A stretch of 6,918 nt of DNA from Deltaproteobacteria bacterium (GCA_020861205.1 JAJBSY010000448.1:1-6918); one strand, 5' to 3'; numbered from the stretch's first letter, positions 1 to 4,570 are shown. Numbers and translations: made by a program. Notes: generated by a model not told the origin, from the letters alone.

Positions 1-81
1 TGATATGCCTGTTTTCTCATCGAGCTGCTTGTAGGTCGCGGTAAGCCGCTCCATGAATTCCTTGAGATTACTTTTGAGCAT
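1..81 (-). CDS. Partial Cro-like helix-turn-helix regulator (N-terminus only)
   Basis: An open frame begins with ATG at 81-79 and is still open at the window edge after 27 codons. A GAGG ribosome-binding site lies at 90-93, eight bases ahead of the start. The visible peptide includes NLKEFMERLTATYKQLDEK followed by TGIS. This has the look of the first two helices of an Xre/Cro-type HTH domain, in which the TGIS stretch opens the turn before the recognition helix. It is transcribed away from the CI-like gene at 197, and the two share a 115-bp spacer with palindromes, the classic layout of a phage-type immunity switch. The assignment rests on 27 residues and on context. A longer regulator or an unrelated small protein remains possible. 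Confidence 0.55.
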   Translation of the reverse strand, partial: MLKSNLKEFMERLTATYKQLDEKTGIS

Positions 82-196
82 TAGCTAGACCTCGGTACGC
101 TAACGTATCAAAGTTGATTTTTTAAGTTTACGGTGATATATCAAAGCAGAAGGAAGCCACTTCAGCCACCCGATTTAGCTTGCAAGGGAAAAATTA
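82..196. promoter_or_regulatory. Divergent promoter/operator region of the repressor switch
   Basis: The spacer between the divergent regulators holds two inverted repeats: ATCAA-AG-TTGAT at 107-118 and the perfect palindrome TGATATATCA at 134-143. Both share the sequence TATCAAAG (106-113 and 139-146). Their centres are 26 bp apart. A sigma70-like promoter reads rightward toward the CI-like gene: TTGATT at 114-119, a 17-base spacer, and TATATC at 137-142. Its -35 lies in the first inverted repeat and its -10 in the second, so a protein bound at either site would block it. No equally good leftward promoter was found. The operator role is inferred from position and symmetry. Confidence 0.5.
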
Positions 197-568
197 ATGA
201 GCGGTATGCCACGATCAGACTTTATGGAAGCTATGAGCCGAATTCAGCTTGTGACGGGCTGTGGCACACAGCAAGAGTTGGCTGAGTTTTTGGGCATCAG
301 ACAATCGTCAATTTCTGATGCGAAGAAGAGGGGGAGCATTCCATCAGATTGGCTTCTGACTTTGTGGCGAAAAAAAAGGATAAATCCTGATTGGATACTG
401 ACCGGGCAGGGGCCTCGTGATTTGCACGCCATCGAGGATGGGGGGGCCATTCCTCAATATGTGTACATGAAAGAAATTAGGCCGCCAGAAGAATGCTCAA
501 TGGAAGAACTGATCGTGGAGATTTTTCGCCGTACATCCAAAATTATTGACGACTCTGGAAAGGTCTAA
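197..568 (+). CDS. CI-like phage repressor, DNA-binding domain only
   Basis: This 123-residue protein resembles the N-terminal HTH domain of bacteriophage CI-type repressors. The HTH runs from about residue 24 to 57, with QQELAEFLGIRQSSISDAKK as helix-turn-helix and then the characteristic IPSDWLLTLW. It is followed by NPDWILTGQGPR (63-74), a motif typical of this family. The full-length repressors carry a C-terminal S24 LexA-like peptidase domain. Here the protein ends about 50 residues after the HTH, so the RecA-stimulated self-cleavage part is absent. The remaining acidic helical tail (about 100-118) may dimerise. The ATG at 197 is preceded by AAGGGA at 184-189 with a 7-base gap; Met4 or Met10 are alternative starts. 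It probably represses the divergent gene at 1-81 and itself through the palindromes in between. Because it cannot cleave itself, an external peptidase such as the ImmA-like protein nearby is a plausible inactivator (inference). Confidence 0.8.
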   Translation: MSGMPRSDFMEAMSRIQLVTGCGTQQELAEFLGIRQSSISDAKKRGSIPSDWLLTLWRKKRINPDWILTGQGPRDLHAIEDGGAIPQYVYMKEIRPPEECSMEELIVEIFRRTSKIIDDSGKV

Positions 569-570
569 AA

Positions 571-599
571 AGGGCCACGGAGATGTTCACCGTGGCCCT
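571..599 (-). terminator. Stem-loop terminator between convergent genes
   Basis: A perfect 10-bp stem (AGGGCCACGG at 571-580 with CCGTGGCCCT at 590-599) encloses a 9-base loop. Read on the minus strand, the stem is followed at once by TTTT (570-567), giving a rho-independent terminator for the leftward small-gene pair that ends at 612. On the plus strand it begins three bases after the stop codon of the CI-like gene but lacks a good T-tract, so it may serve both directions unequally. Confidence 0.8.
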
Positions 600-611
600 C
601 AAGGTTATTAA

Positions 612-842
612 CTATCCTTTAGGGGGATAGGGGTCATTACCATAACTATTTTTTTCCCGAATTTGACCATTCGGGCGGTGGATACAAAGCTCAAGACCCT
701 CACGTTGAGCAATAGTTCTTGCCCGCTCGAATCCTTCCGCCTGTGTATCAGTCCGGAGTGAAGCCCTTTCGGCACCACCCTTTTTGACTTGCCATCCGCC
801 CTCCGGATGGGGGGTAACATGAATGCTTTTGGATTTACTCAT
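612..842 (-). CDS. DUF2188 domain protein
   Basis: This 76-residue protein matches the small DUF2188 family over nearly its whole length. The opening beta strand HVTPHPEGGWQVKK is followed by a helix with TQAEGFERARTIAQREG, then the LCIHRPNGQI strand and a YGNDPYPPKG tail typical of the family. The molecular function of DUF2188 proteins is not established. They are common in phage and genomic-island neighbourhoods as well as chromosomes. The ATG at 842-840 has the ribosome-binding site AGGAG at 849-853, which lies in the 12-base gap after the upstream gene's stop codon, so the two small genes are very likely co-transcribed. The protein is charged, with no signal peptide or membrane segment, so it should be cytoplasmic. 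Transcription should end at the stem-loop at 571-599. Confidence 0.82.
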   Translation of the reverse strand: MSKSKSIHVTPHPEGGWQVKKGGAERASLRTDTQAEGFERARTIAQREGLELCIHRPNGQIREKNSYGNDPYPPKG

Positions 843-854
843 ATCTAACTCCTT

Positions 855-1019
855 TTAGTTTTTTGAGGATTTTTTTCTTTTGGGGTAAAAGACGAAAGCC
901 TTTAGCCCATAATCCTCGGCTCGCATTTCTTGCCCCCAGCGATTCGTGTACGATTTGACGTAGACGGCATTTTCAGGGGCCGGGCCATTGCCACTTTTAA
1001 CTTGGGTATTCGGTTGCAT
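855..1019 (-). CDS. Small hypothetical protein, 54 residues
   Basis: I do not recognise this protein with confidence. The start chosen is ATG at 1019-1017, because GGAGG precedes it with a 6-base gap (1026-1030). The same frame is open back to a TTG at 1172, but that start has no ribosome-binding site and its extra 51 codons would run through a stem-loop at 1127-1158. The protein is basic. It has a disordered-looking N-terminus (MQPNTQVKSGNGPAPENA), a central YVKSYTNRWGQEMRAEDYG that looks like a two-strand motif seen in many small proteins with a YT-x-x-x-G turn, and a lysine-rich tail. It ends 12 bases before the DUF2188 gene and forms an operon with it. A nucleic-acid-binding role would suit the charge, but nothing in the sequence proves it. 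Confidence 0.6.
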   Translation of the reverse strand: MQPNTQVKSGNGPAPENAVYVKSYTNRWGQEMRAEDYGLKAFVFYPKRKKSSKN

Positions 1020-1126
1020 CCGAATCCTCCGTTTTATTTTGTGGCGATAGGTCTTGCGAAAACTACCAAAAGGACTTAGTATTAATTTCCACACTAACAC
1101 TGCTTCCGATTGGGAGTTGTGTGCAG

Positions 1127-1158
1127 GGGCACCTATCACCACGTTGTGAGCGGTGCCC
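1127..1158. other. Stem-loop downstream of the peptidase gene
   Basis: GGGCACC at 1127-1133 pairs with GGTGCCC at 1152-1158. Inside the loop, TCAC (1136-1139) can pair with GTGA (1146-1149), giving a two-part stem. It lies about 34 bases beyond the stop codon of the HTH-peptidase gene (minus strand). There is no T-tract on the minus strand, while the plus strand has TTACTCTTTTT after the stem. It may be a weak terminator or an mRNA 3'-end stabiliser separating the peptidase gene from the two small genes. Confidence 0.4.
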
Positions 1159-1191
1159 TTACTCTTTTTCAATCAGGTTGAAACTACCCAC

Positions 1192-2355
1192 TTATCCAAA
1201 TACCTCCGGGAATTGCTTTTTGACTTCGCCCTGCCCTATGAGGCTGGTGAAGATTCGATAATTTTTTGTCTCGTAACGGACTCGGCCAGCAACAATAGCG
1301 GGAGAGATATCCAAATCCAGAGAAAAATCCAAAATGGAACTATGGCTTGCCCGATGAGCTCGAAACATTTTCCAATCGCTTGGCGAAATTGCGGCATCCG
1401 TTGCTAACTTATCAGCTTCAGCTTCATGCCCCTCTGTTGGAGCAATATCCATATCATCAAATATAGCGTTGCTGCCTACTTTAACGTGCCCAAGCACTAA
1501 GTGCGCTAGTTCGTGTAGCAAAACAAACCAAAAATTATCGACCCTGTCATACCGCCCCGTGAGAGCAACTATCGGATTCTTATCTTCCCCGAATAAAACT
1601 GCCCCATCAAGATGGGTTCCCTTGAAATGAGGAACCATCACAAAGCGGATACCCAAATCAGCCAAGTAGCGCTGAACTTTTTTTATGCCCTGGCTTGTCC
1701 GACCAAGCTCTTGGACTATATCTGTAAGGAGGCTTGCATCAACTTTCTTGGGGTTATAGTTGCGCACTAATTTTAACTTCTGTGCTTCAAGCCTTACTCC
1801 AAGCAACCATGCCTGAAGAGCTAAAGAATCAGTTTTTGAATTTTTACGTGGAAGCTGACGGAGGCATGCCATTTGGGTATCAGAAATTGAAACATTTACC
1901 TCAGAGCATAGATACTGTATGGCAGCTTCAGGCTTTTTCTTGAGTTCAGCAGGGACCCATCCTCTTTTGACTATTTCATTGATTGGATAACCACTAAAGT
2001 CGAGAGTCTCGCCAGCCTCTTCTGGTTCGGAAATTAGCAAGTCCGCAGGTATGCCAAGGTGTGCCTTGAGTGCTTTTATATCTGCAAGAGAGGGGGTTCT
2101 CTTGCCTGATAAAATTTCGCTAGACCGGCTTCTGCTGCCGAGAATACGAGCAAGATATGCATCAGGAAGCTCATAAAGCTTCAAGCACATTCTTATTAAC
2201 TCCGAAACGGAGTAATTATTTTGCAGTATGCTCGCAAACAAATCTATGGCCTTTATACAACGAAGAAATTGCTTTTCCGTATCTTCACTCTGCAATTGGG
2301 AAATAATTTGCTCAAGTGCCTTTACCTGTCTTTGTGATACAAGTTTTTTGGGCAT
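1192..2355 (-). CDS. HigA-like HTH regulator fused to ImmA/IrrE zinc peptidase
   Basis: This 387-residue protein has two parts. Residues about 1-110 resemble HigA-type antitoxins: a helical lead with YELPDAYLARILG, then the HTH SRSRSSEILSGKRTPSLADI and LGIPADLLI. Residues about 225-345 form an ImmA/IrrE (COG2856) metallopeptidase: HELAH at 281-285 supplies the two histidines and the glutamate, and EAEAD at 311-315 supplies the probable third zinc ligand. The region between (about 120-220) is helical and unassigned. ImmA of ICEBs1 cleaves the repressor ImmR, and IrrE/DdrO works similarly after DNA damage, so a role in relieving repression of this element is plausible. HigA-ImmA fusions also occur in toxin-antitoxin-like pairs, but no toxin gene lies directly upstream here. 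A strong ribosome-binding site (AAAGGAGG at 2361-2368) sits 5 bases from the ATG. All catalytic residues appear intact. The substrate is unknown. Confidence 0.85.
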   Translation of the reverse strand: MPKKLVSQRQVKALEQIISQLQSEDTEKQFLRCIKAIDLFASILQNNYSVSELIRMCLKLYELPDAYLARILGSRSRSSEILSGKRTPSLADIKALKAHLGIPADLLISEPEEAGETLDFSGYPINEIVKRGWVPAELKKKPEAAIQYLCSEVNVSISDTQMACLRQLPRKNSKTDSLALQAWLLGVRLEAQKLKLVRNYNPKKVDASLLTDIVQELGRTSQGIKKVQRYLADLGIRFVMVPHFKGTHLDGAVLFGEDKNPIVALTGRYDRVDNFWFVLLHELAHLVLGHVKVGSNAIFDDMDIAPTEGHEAEADKLATDAAISPSDWKMFRAHRASHSSILDFSLDLDISPAIVAGRVRYETKNYRIFTSLIGQGEVKKQFPEVFG

Positions 2356-2399
2356 GGCTTCCTCCTTTGCAGAATCTGTTAAATCTATTGTCTAACCAA

Positions 2400-2428
2400 G
2401 AAGTACCGGCGCTCCCAAAAAAAGTCAA
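2400..2428 (-). promoter_or_regulatory. Possible promoter of the HTH-peptidase gene
   Basis: On the minus strand a good -35 box TTGACT (2428-2423) is followed after 17 bases by TACTTC (2405-2400), a poor -10. It lies about 45 bp ahead of the start codon at 2355. The -35 is convincing, but the -10 is weak. The promoter may need activation, or the real -10 may be elsewhere in the A/T-rich leader. Confidence 0.3.
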
Positions 2429-2527
2429 GACTATTCCATGAATATTTTTGGATGCGGCATTTTTTTTGGGAACATTTATATAATATGCCTAATTTATTGA
2501 AATTTTTGTGTGTAGTTTTAGCATTGA

Positions 2528-2541
2528 GCATCCTTGGATGC
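2528..2541. repeat. Inverted repeat GCATCC-TT-GGATGC
   Basis: Perfect 6-bp arms with a 2-base centre. The right half, as TTGGATGCG, recurs as a direct copy at 2448-2456, 86 bp to the left and close to the possible promoter of the HTH-peptidase gene. This could be an operator for a dimeric regulator, with the peptidase fusion's own HTH a natural candidate. That is inference from symmetry and location only. Confidence 0.4.
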
Positions 2542-2559
2542 GAATAAGCAGCCCCGCAG

Positions 2560-2596
2560 GGCAGGCAGGAAGTAGTACTACTTCCTATGTCCTGCC
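2560..2596. repeat. 20-bp perfect palindrome with flanking arms
   Basis: AGGAAGTAGT at 2567-2576 is followed directly by its exact reverse complement ACTACTTCCT at 2577-2586. Outside this, GGCAGG (2560-2565) can pair with CCTGCC (2591-2596), so a long stem could form on either strand as cruciform or RNA. The plus strand continues TTTG after the outer arm, too short for a convincing terminator. It could be a protein-binding palindrome, a terminator-like hairpin for leftward integrase transcripts, or an origin element. Confidence 0.6.
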
Positions 2597-2654
2597 TTTG
2601 TGAGTAGTTGCCAATCTTTTCAATTATGCTGCTTGATGCCGGAAATTTGAAATT

Positions 2655-2718
2655 ATCGGCAATCATCGGCAAAAGTAGCGGCAATGATCGGCAAACATCG
2701 GCAAGTTTGGCGGCAAGG
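2655..2718. repeat. Tandem 32-bp repeat with six phased CGGCAA boxes
   Basis: Two adjacent 32-bp units (2655-2686 and 2687-2718) agree at 26 of 32 positions. Each follows the plan ATCGGCAA, two bases, ATCGGCAA, six bases, CGGCAA, two bases. CGGCAA therefore begins at 2657, 2667, 2679, 2689, 2699 and 2711, with steps of 10, 12, 10, 10 and 12 bp, close to one helical turn each. The mismatches fall in the spacers while the boxes are kept, which suggests protein binding rather than recent slippage. Candidates are iterons of a replication origin, accessory sites for an excisionase, or sites for a partition or regulatory protein. Confidence 0.85.
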
Positions 2719-2754
2719 ATTTGGAAGTTTGCAGATGGTGAGGGGCGGCGCGGT

Positions 2755-2794
2755 CCTTGCGAGTGGCACACCTCAAAAGTGTCGCGCTGCAAGG
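2755..2794. other. Imperfect hairpin just beyond the integrase gene
   Basis: CCTTGC (2755-2760) pairs with GCAAGG (2789-2794), and ACAC (2768-2771) pairs with GTGT (2779-2782) around the loop CTCAAAA, with mismatches between. It starts 24 bases past the integrase stop codon (minus strand). It lacks a T-tract, so it may protect the 3' end of the integrase mRNA rather than end transcription by itself. Confidence 0.35.
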
Positions 2795-2817
2795 CCCGTG
2801 ACGCCCCGGTTGTGTGG

Positions 2818-4095
2818 TCAGTTCTTTTCTCTCTTTCTGGCTTCTTCACGTAACGAATCTAGATAATCGGCGTAGGCTTGCATCATTTCCCGGCGCTGCG
2901 GCAAAAGTTGGGCCTTGTCATAGGCTGCCTTGGCAGCATCACGCTCAAGCGTATGCGACAATTGCAGATAGATCACGTCATGCGGGAAGCCCAATTCCTT
3001 GAGCAAGGTCACGGCCATGTGCCGGAAGCCGTGCGAAGTAAATTCCTTTGAGCCGTACCCTGCGGCATGAATGGCTTTGAGCAGAGAGTTCGTAGTCAGG
3101 TGGCCGCTCTTGCCATAGGACGGGAACAGATATTGCCCCTCCCCGGTATAGCGGTGCAAGTTTTCCAGGTGTTCCAGCACCTGACGGGCCAGCGGAACGA
3201 CATGCGGCTTGTTATTCTTCATCTTCAGGCCGGGAATCCGCCATTCGCGTTCCTGCCAGTCAATCTCACTCCATTCGCCCCAGGTGAGGGTTCCGGGCCG
3301 CAGAAAGACGTATGGAGCGATGCGCAGGGCCGTAGCAACCTCAATGCCGCATTTCTCGGTCATGGTGCTGTCGAGGGCCAGCAGGAGCTTGCCGACTTTA
3401 TCCGGGCTGGTGATGGTAGCAAATCCCCGGTTCGGGTCCGGCCGTTTGAAAGAAAGTCCTTTCCAGATGGAATAGGCGGGATTGTTATCGCATTTGCCCA
3501 CGGCAATGCCGAAGTTGAAGATGCGAACAGTGTTCTCGGCAATCTTGCGCAGGGTGTCGTACTTGCCCTCGGCCTCAAGCTGCTGGAACAGCGCCCGCAC
3601 GTCAGCGGGCTTGATTTCGTTTATGGGCAGCTTCCCCAGAGGGCCGATGATGTGCTTGATGATGCGCGTTTTCTCGCCGTGGTAGGTGCTTTGCTTCCAT
3701 GTTTTGCGTACATCTTCCAGCCAATCCAGGGCGACGGCTTCCAGGCTCATGGGGTGGGCCTCGCCCTTGGCGAGAAATTTCTCGACCTGCACGGCTTCTT
3801 TCTGCCGGGTCTTTTCAGACTTGCGGACTTCTGACGGGTTCAACCCTTGGTCTAGCTGCTGCCGTAAGAGGAAGTTTTTCTCCCGCGCTTCCTTGAGTCC
3901 GACAACCGGAAATTTGCCAAGGGAAAGCATCTGCTCTTTGCCCTCAAAGAAGTACCGCACCCGCCAGCGCTTGCTTTTGGCCGTGACTTCCAGGAAAAGC
4001 CCGTTGCCGTCCGAAAGGCGTACCGCCTTTTCCTTGCCAGTGGCCTTGTCTATTTTCGGCTTTGCCGCTTCAATCCCCTTGGTGGTCAACGCCAT
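2818..4095 (-). CDS. int: P4-type tyrosine recombinase/integrase
   Basis: This 425-residue protein has the usual length and plan of P4-family site-specific integrases. Residues about 1-90 form the DUF4102 arm-binding domain (LSDGNGLFLEV, then WRVRYFFEGKEQMLSLGKFP). Residues about 115-210 form the SAM-like core-binding domain. Residues about 225-405 form the catalytic domain, whose expected residues are all visible: R266 in LRPGTL, K293 in KMKNNKPH, H355 and R358 in HGFRH, H381 in QLSHT, and the nucleophile Y392 in AAYDKA. It would integrate and excise the element by strand exchange at the tRNA-Ser 3' end, with host IHF and an excisionase not seen here. The start has GGGAGG at 4103-4108, 7 bases away. 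It lies 190 bp from the tRNA and is transcribed away from it, the standard arrangement for this family. Codon use is closer to the GC-rich host than that of the genes to its left. Confidence 0.95.
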   Translation of the reverse strand: MALTTKGIEAAKPKIDKATGKEKAVRLSDGNGLFLEVTAKSKRWRVRYFFEGKEQMLSLGKFPVVGLKEAREKNFLLRQQLDQGLNPSEVRKSEKTRQKEAVQVEKFLAKGEAHPMSLEAVALDWLEDVRKTWKQSTYHGEKTRIIKHIIGPLGKLPINEIKPADVRALFQQLEAEGKYDTLRKIAENTVRIFNFGIAVGKCDNNPAYSIWKGLSFKRPDPNRGFATITSPDKVGKLLLALDSTMTEKCGIEVATALRIAPYVFLRPGTLTWGEWSEIDWQEREWRIPGLKMKNNKPHVVPLARQVLEHLENLHRYTGEGQYLFPSYGKSGHLTTNSLLKAIHAAGYGSKEFTSHGFRHMAVTLLKELGFPHDVIYLQLSHTLERDAAKAAYDKAQLLPQRREMMQAYADYLDSLREEARKREKN

Positions 4096-4102
4096 GATGC
4101 CG

Positions 4103-4176
4103 CCTCCCGGTTACCTGGGTAACTTTTTTCGAGTGAACTCGCTTCCAGTATTATACCCAGAAAATTACCCAGACAA
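4103..4176 (-). promoter_or_regulatory. Integrase promoter, ribosome-binding site and TACCCAG boxes
   Basis: On the minus strand the -10 TATAAT (4155-4150) is a perfect match. TTGTCT (4176-4171) is a fair -35 with a short 15-base spacer. Direct copies of the box TACCCAG sit on both elements: ATACCCAG at 4153-4160 and TTACCCAG at 4165-4172, exactly 12 bp apart. An inverted copy, CTGGGTAA at 4115-4122, is part of the inverted repeat GTTACC-TG-GGTAAC (4110-4123), just upstream of the GGGAGG ribosome-binding site. A protein bound here would block integrase expression. The boxes could be integrase arm sites giving autoregulation, or sites for an AlpA/Xis-type protein. Confidence 0.6.
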
Positions 4177-4221
4177 GGGGCGGTTTTTACTGCAATTTGA
4201 TACCTCTTAATGGAAAACGCA

Positions 4222-4260
4222 AAGTCCGGATTTCATTGTTTAGCAATGAAATCCGGACTT
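4222..4260 (-). terminator. Strong stem-loop between tRNA and integrase
   Basis: A perfect 17-bp stem (4222-4238 with 4244-4260) encloses the 5-base loop TTTAG. On the minus strand it lies 25 bases past the tRNA 3' end and is followed by TGCGTTTT, a broken T-tract. It most probably ends tRNA-Ser transcription and insulates the integrase from the tRNA promoter. If the recombination site is within the tRNA 3' end, this hairpin belongs to the element and replaces the host's original terminator. Confidence 0.7.
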
Positions 4261-4261
4261 C

Positions 4262-4282
4262 TTTGGTGCTAGTCGCACTAAA
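4262..4282. repeat. Short inverted repeat next to the tRNA 3' end
   Basis: TTTGGTGC (4262-4269) pairs with GCACTAAA (4275-4282) with one G-T wobble around the loop TAGTC. It begins three bases beyond the tRNA CCA end and is separated from the 17-bp stem-loop by a single base. It could be a second transcript hairpin trimmed during tRNA maturation, or part of the integrase core site. Confidence 0.45.
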
Positions 4283-4285
4283 TTC

Positions 4286-4310
4286 TGGCGGAGAGGCAGG
4301 GATTTGAACC
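4286..4310 (-). other. Probable att junction (tRNA-Ser 3' end)
   Basis: P4-family integrases usually recombine in the T-arm or 3' end of a tRNA gene, and the integrase here is adjacent, transcribed away from it, with a GC drop at this point. The junction is therefore placed in the 3' part of the tRNA. No second copy of the T-arm or acceptor sequence exists elsewhere in the window, so the other att site lies beyond the left edge and the exact length of the repeat cannot be given. Confidence 0.6.
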
Positions 4311-4376
4311 CTGGATACCCTTATGAGGTATACTCCCTTAGCAGGGGAGCGCCTTCGGCCGCTCGGCCACCTCTCC
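4286..4376 (-). tRNA. serX/tRNA-Ser(GCU): tRNA-Ser(GCU), likely attachment site of the element
   Basis: The minus strand folds as a complete class II tRNA with encoded CCA. The acceptor stem is GGAGAGG (4376-4370) with CCTCTCC (4296-4290), followed by discriminator G and CCA (4288-4286). The anticodon stem is CTCCC/GGGAG with loop CTGCTAA, anticodon GCU at 4342-4340, reading serine AGC/AGU codons. The long variable arm has stem ATACC/GGTAT, as expected for tRNA-Ser. The T arm is CAGGG-TTCAAAT-CCCTG. The gene is intact although an integrase lies directly beyond its 3' end, as expected when a P4-type element supplies the duplicated 3' segment. The symbol only describes the anticodon; the host's own gene name cannot be told. 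Confidence 0.97.
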
Positions 4377-4407
4377 AACTGGCCGTTTTCCGACACAGTA
4401 GACGGAT

Positions 4408-4436
4408 TTGATACCGGGGGGAACGCCTGATGTCAA
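4408..4436 (-). promoter_or_regulatory. tRNA-Ser promoter
   Basis: The minus strand shows a consensus -35 TTGACA (4436-4431), a 17-base spacer with a C-rich run, and TATCAA (4413-4408) as -10. Transcription would begin about 25 bases ahead of the mature tRNA 5' end. No GC-rich discriminator needed for strong stringent control can be judged with certainty. Confidence 0.8.
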
Positions 4437-4499
4437 GCGGAATAGCAAGACGACGCACGGCGGCAATCCGTTGCAAGGCCGATAGGAAGAGAGCCGTGT

Positions 4500-4525
4500 C
4501 CCGGTGTGCTTGAGCACGGGCCGGG
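4500..4525. other. GC-rich stem-loop beyond the response regulator gene
   Basis: CCCGG (4500-4504) and CCGGG (4521-4525) form an outer stem, and GTGCT-TG-AGCAC (4506-4517) an inner one. It lies about 45 bases after the stop codon of the sigma-54 regulator (minus strand) in the 194-bp gap before the tRNA. There is no T-tract. The perfect palindrome CCGGTACCGG (4536-4545) lies between. This is possibly the end of the two-component operon transcript. Confidence 0.4.
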
Positions 4526-4570
4526 AACCGCGCGTCCGGTACCGGCGAACGGCCGATAGCCCGCGCTTGC

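Larger units (their letters stand above)
2356..2817. other. Gene-free gap with repeats and palindromes
   Basis: No convincing gene is seen in this 462-bp stretch on either strand. From left to right it holds a possible leftward promoter (2400-2428), an AT-rich segment (about 2440-2525), the inverted repeat GCATCC-TT-GGATGC (2528-2541), a 20-bp palindrome with outer pairing arms (2560-2596), a tandem 32-bp repeat with six CGGCAA boxes (2655-2718), and an imperfect GC-rich hairpin (2755-2794). Iteron-like boxes, an AT-rich flank and a large palindrome together suggest an origin or a regulatory complex, but no replication protein is visible in the window. Confidence 0.6.

Noticed and set aside
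1..200. Second att copy of the tRNA-Ser 3' end at the left edge
   Set aside because: No match to the T-arm or acceptor sequence was found there or elsewhere in the window.
608..820. Second minus-strand frame overlapping the DUF2188 gene
   Set aside because: It is a shifted-frame shadow: the 612-842 frame matches DUF2188 throughout and has the ribosome-binding site.
1020..1172. N-terminal extension of the 54-residue protein from a TTG at 1172
   Set aside because: There is no ribosome-binding site at the TTG, the extension crosses a stem-loop, and the ATG at 1019 has a well-placed GGAGG.
2479..2484. Plus-strand TATAAT as promoter of a small RNA or gene
   Set aside because: No acceptable -35 lies 16-18 bp upstream, the stretch is simply AT-rich, and no gene follows on the plus strand.
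2655..2718. CRISPR array
   Set aside because: The units are adjacent without unique spacers, the boxes are only 6-8 bp, and no cas gene is present.
2385..2849. Minus-strand open frame of 154 codons in the gap after the integrase
   Set aside because: It begins inside the integrase 3' end, runs through the CGGCAA repeats and the palindrome, resembles no family, and has no ribosome-binding site that I can see.
3067..3834. Long plus-strand frame opposite the integrase
   Set aside because: It is antisense to a complete integrase with all catalytic residues, and the translation shows no family features.
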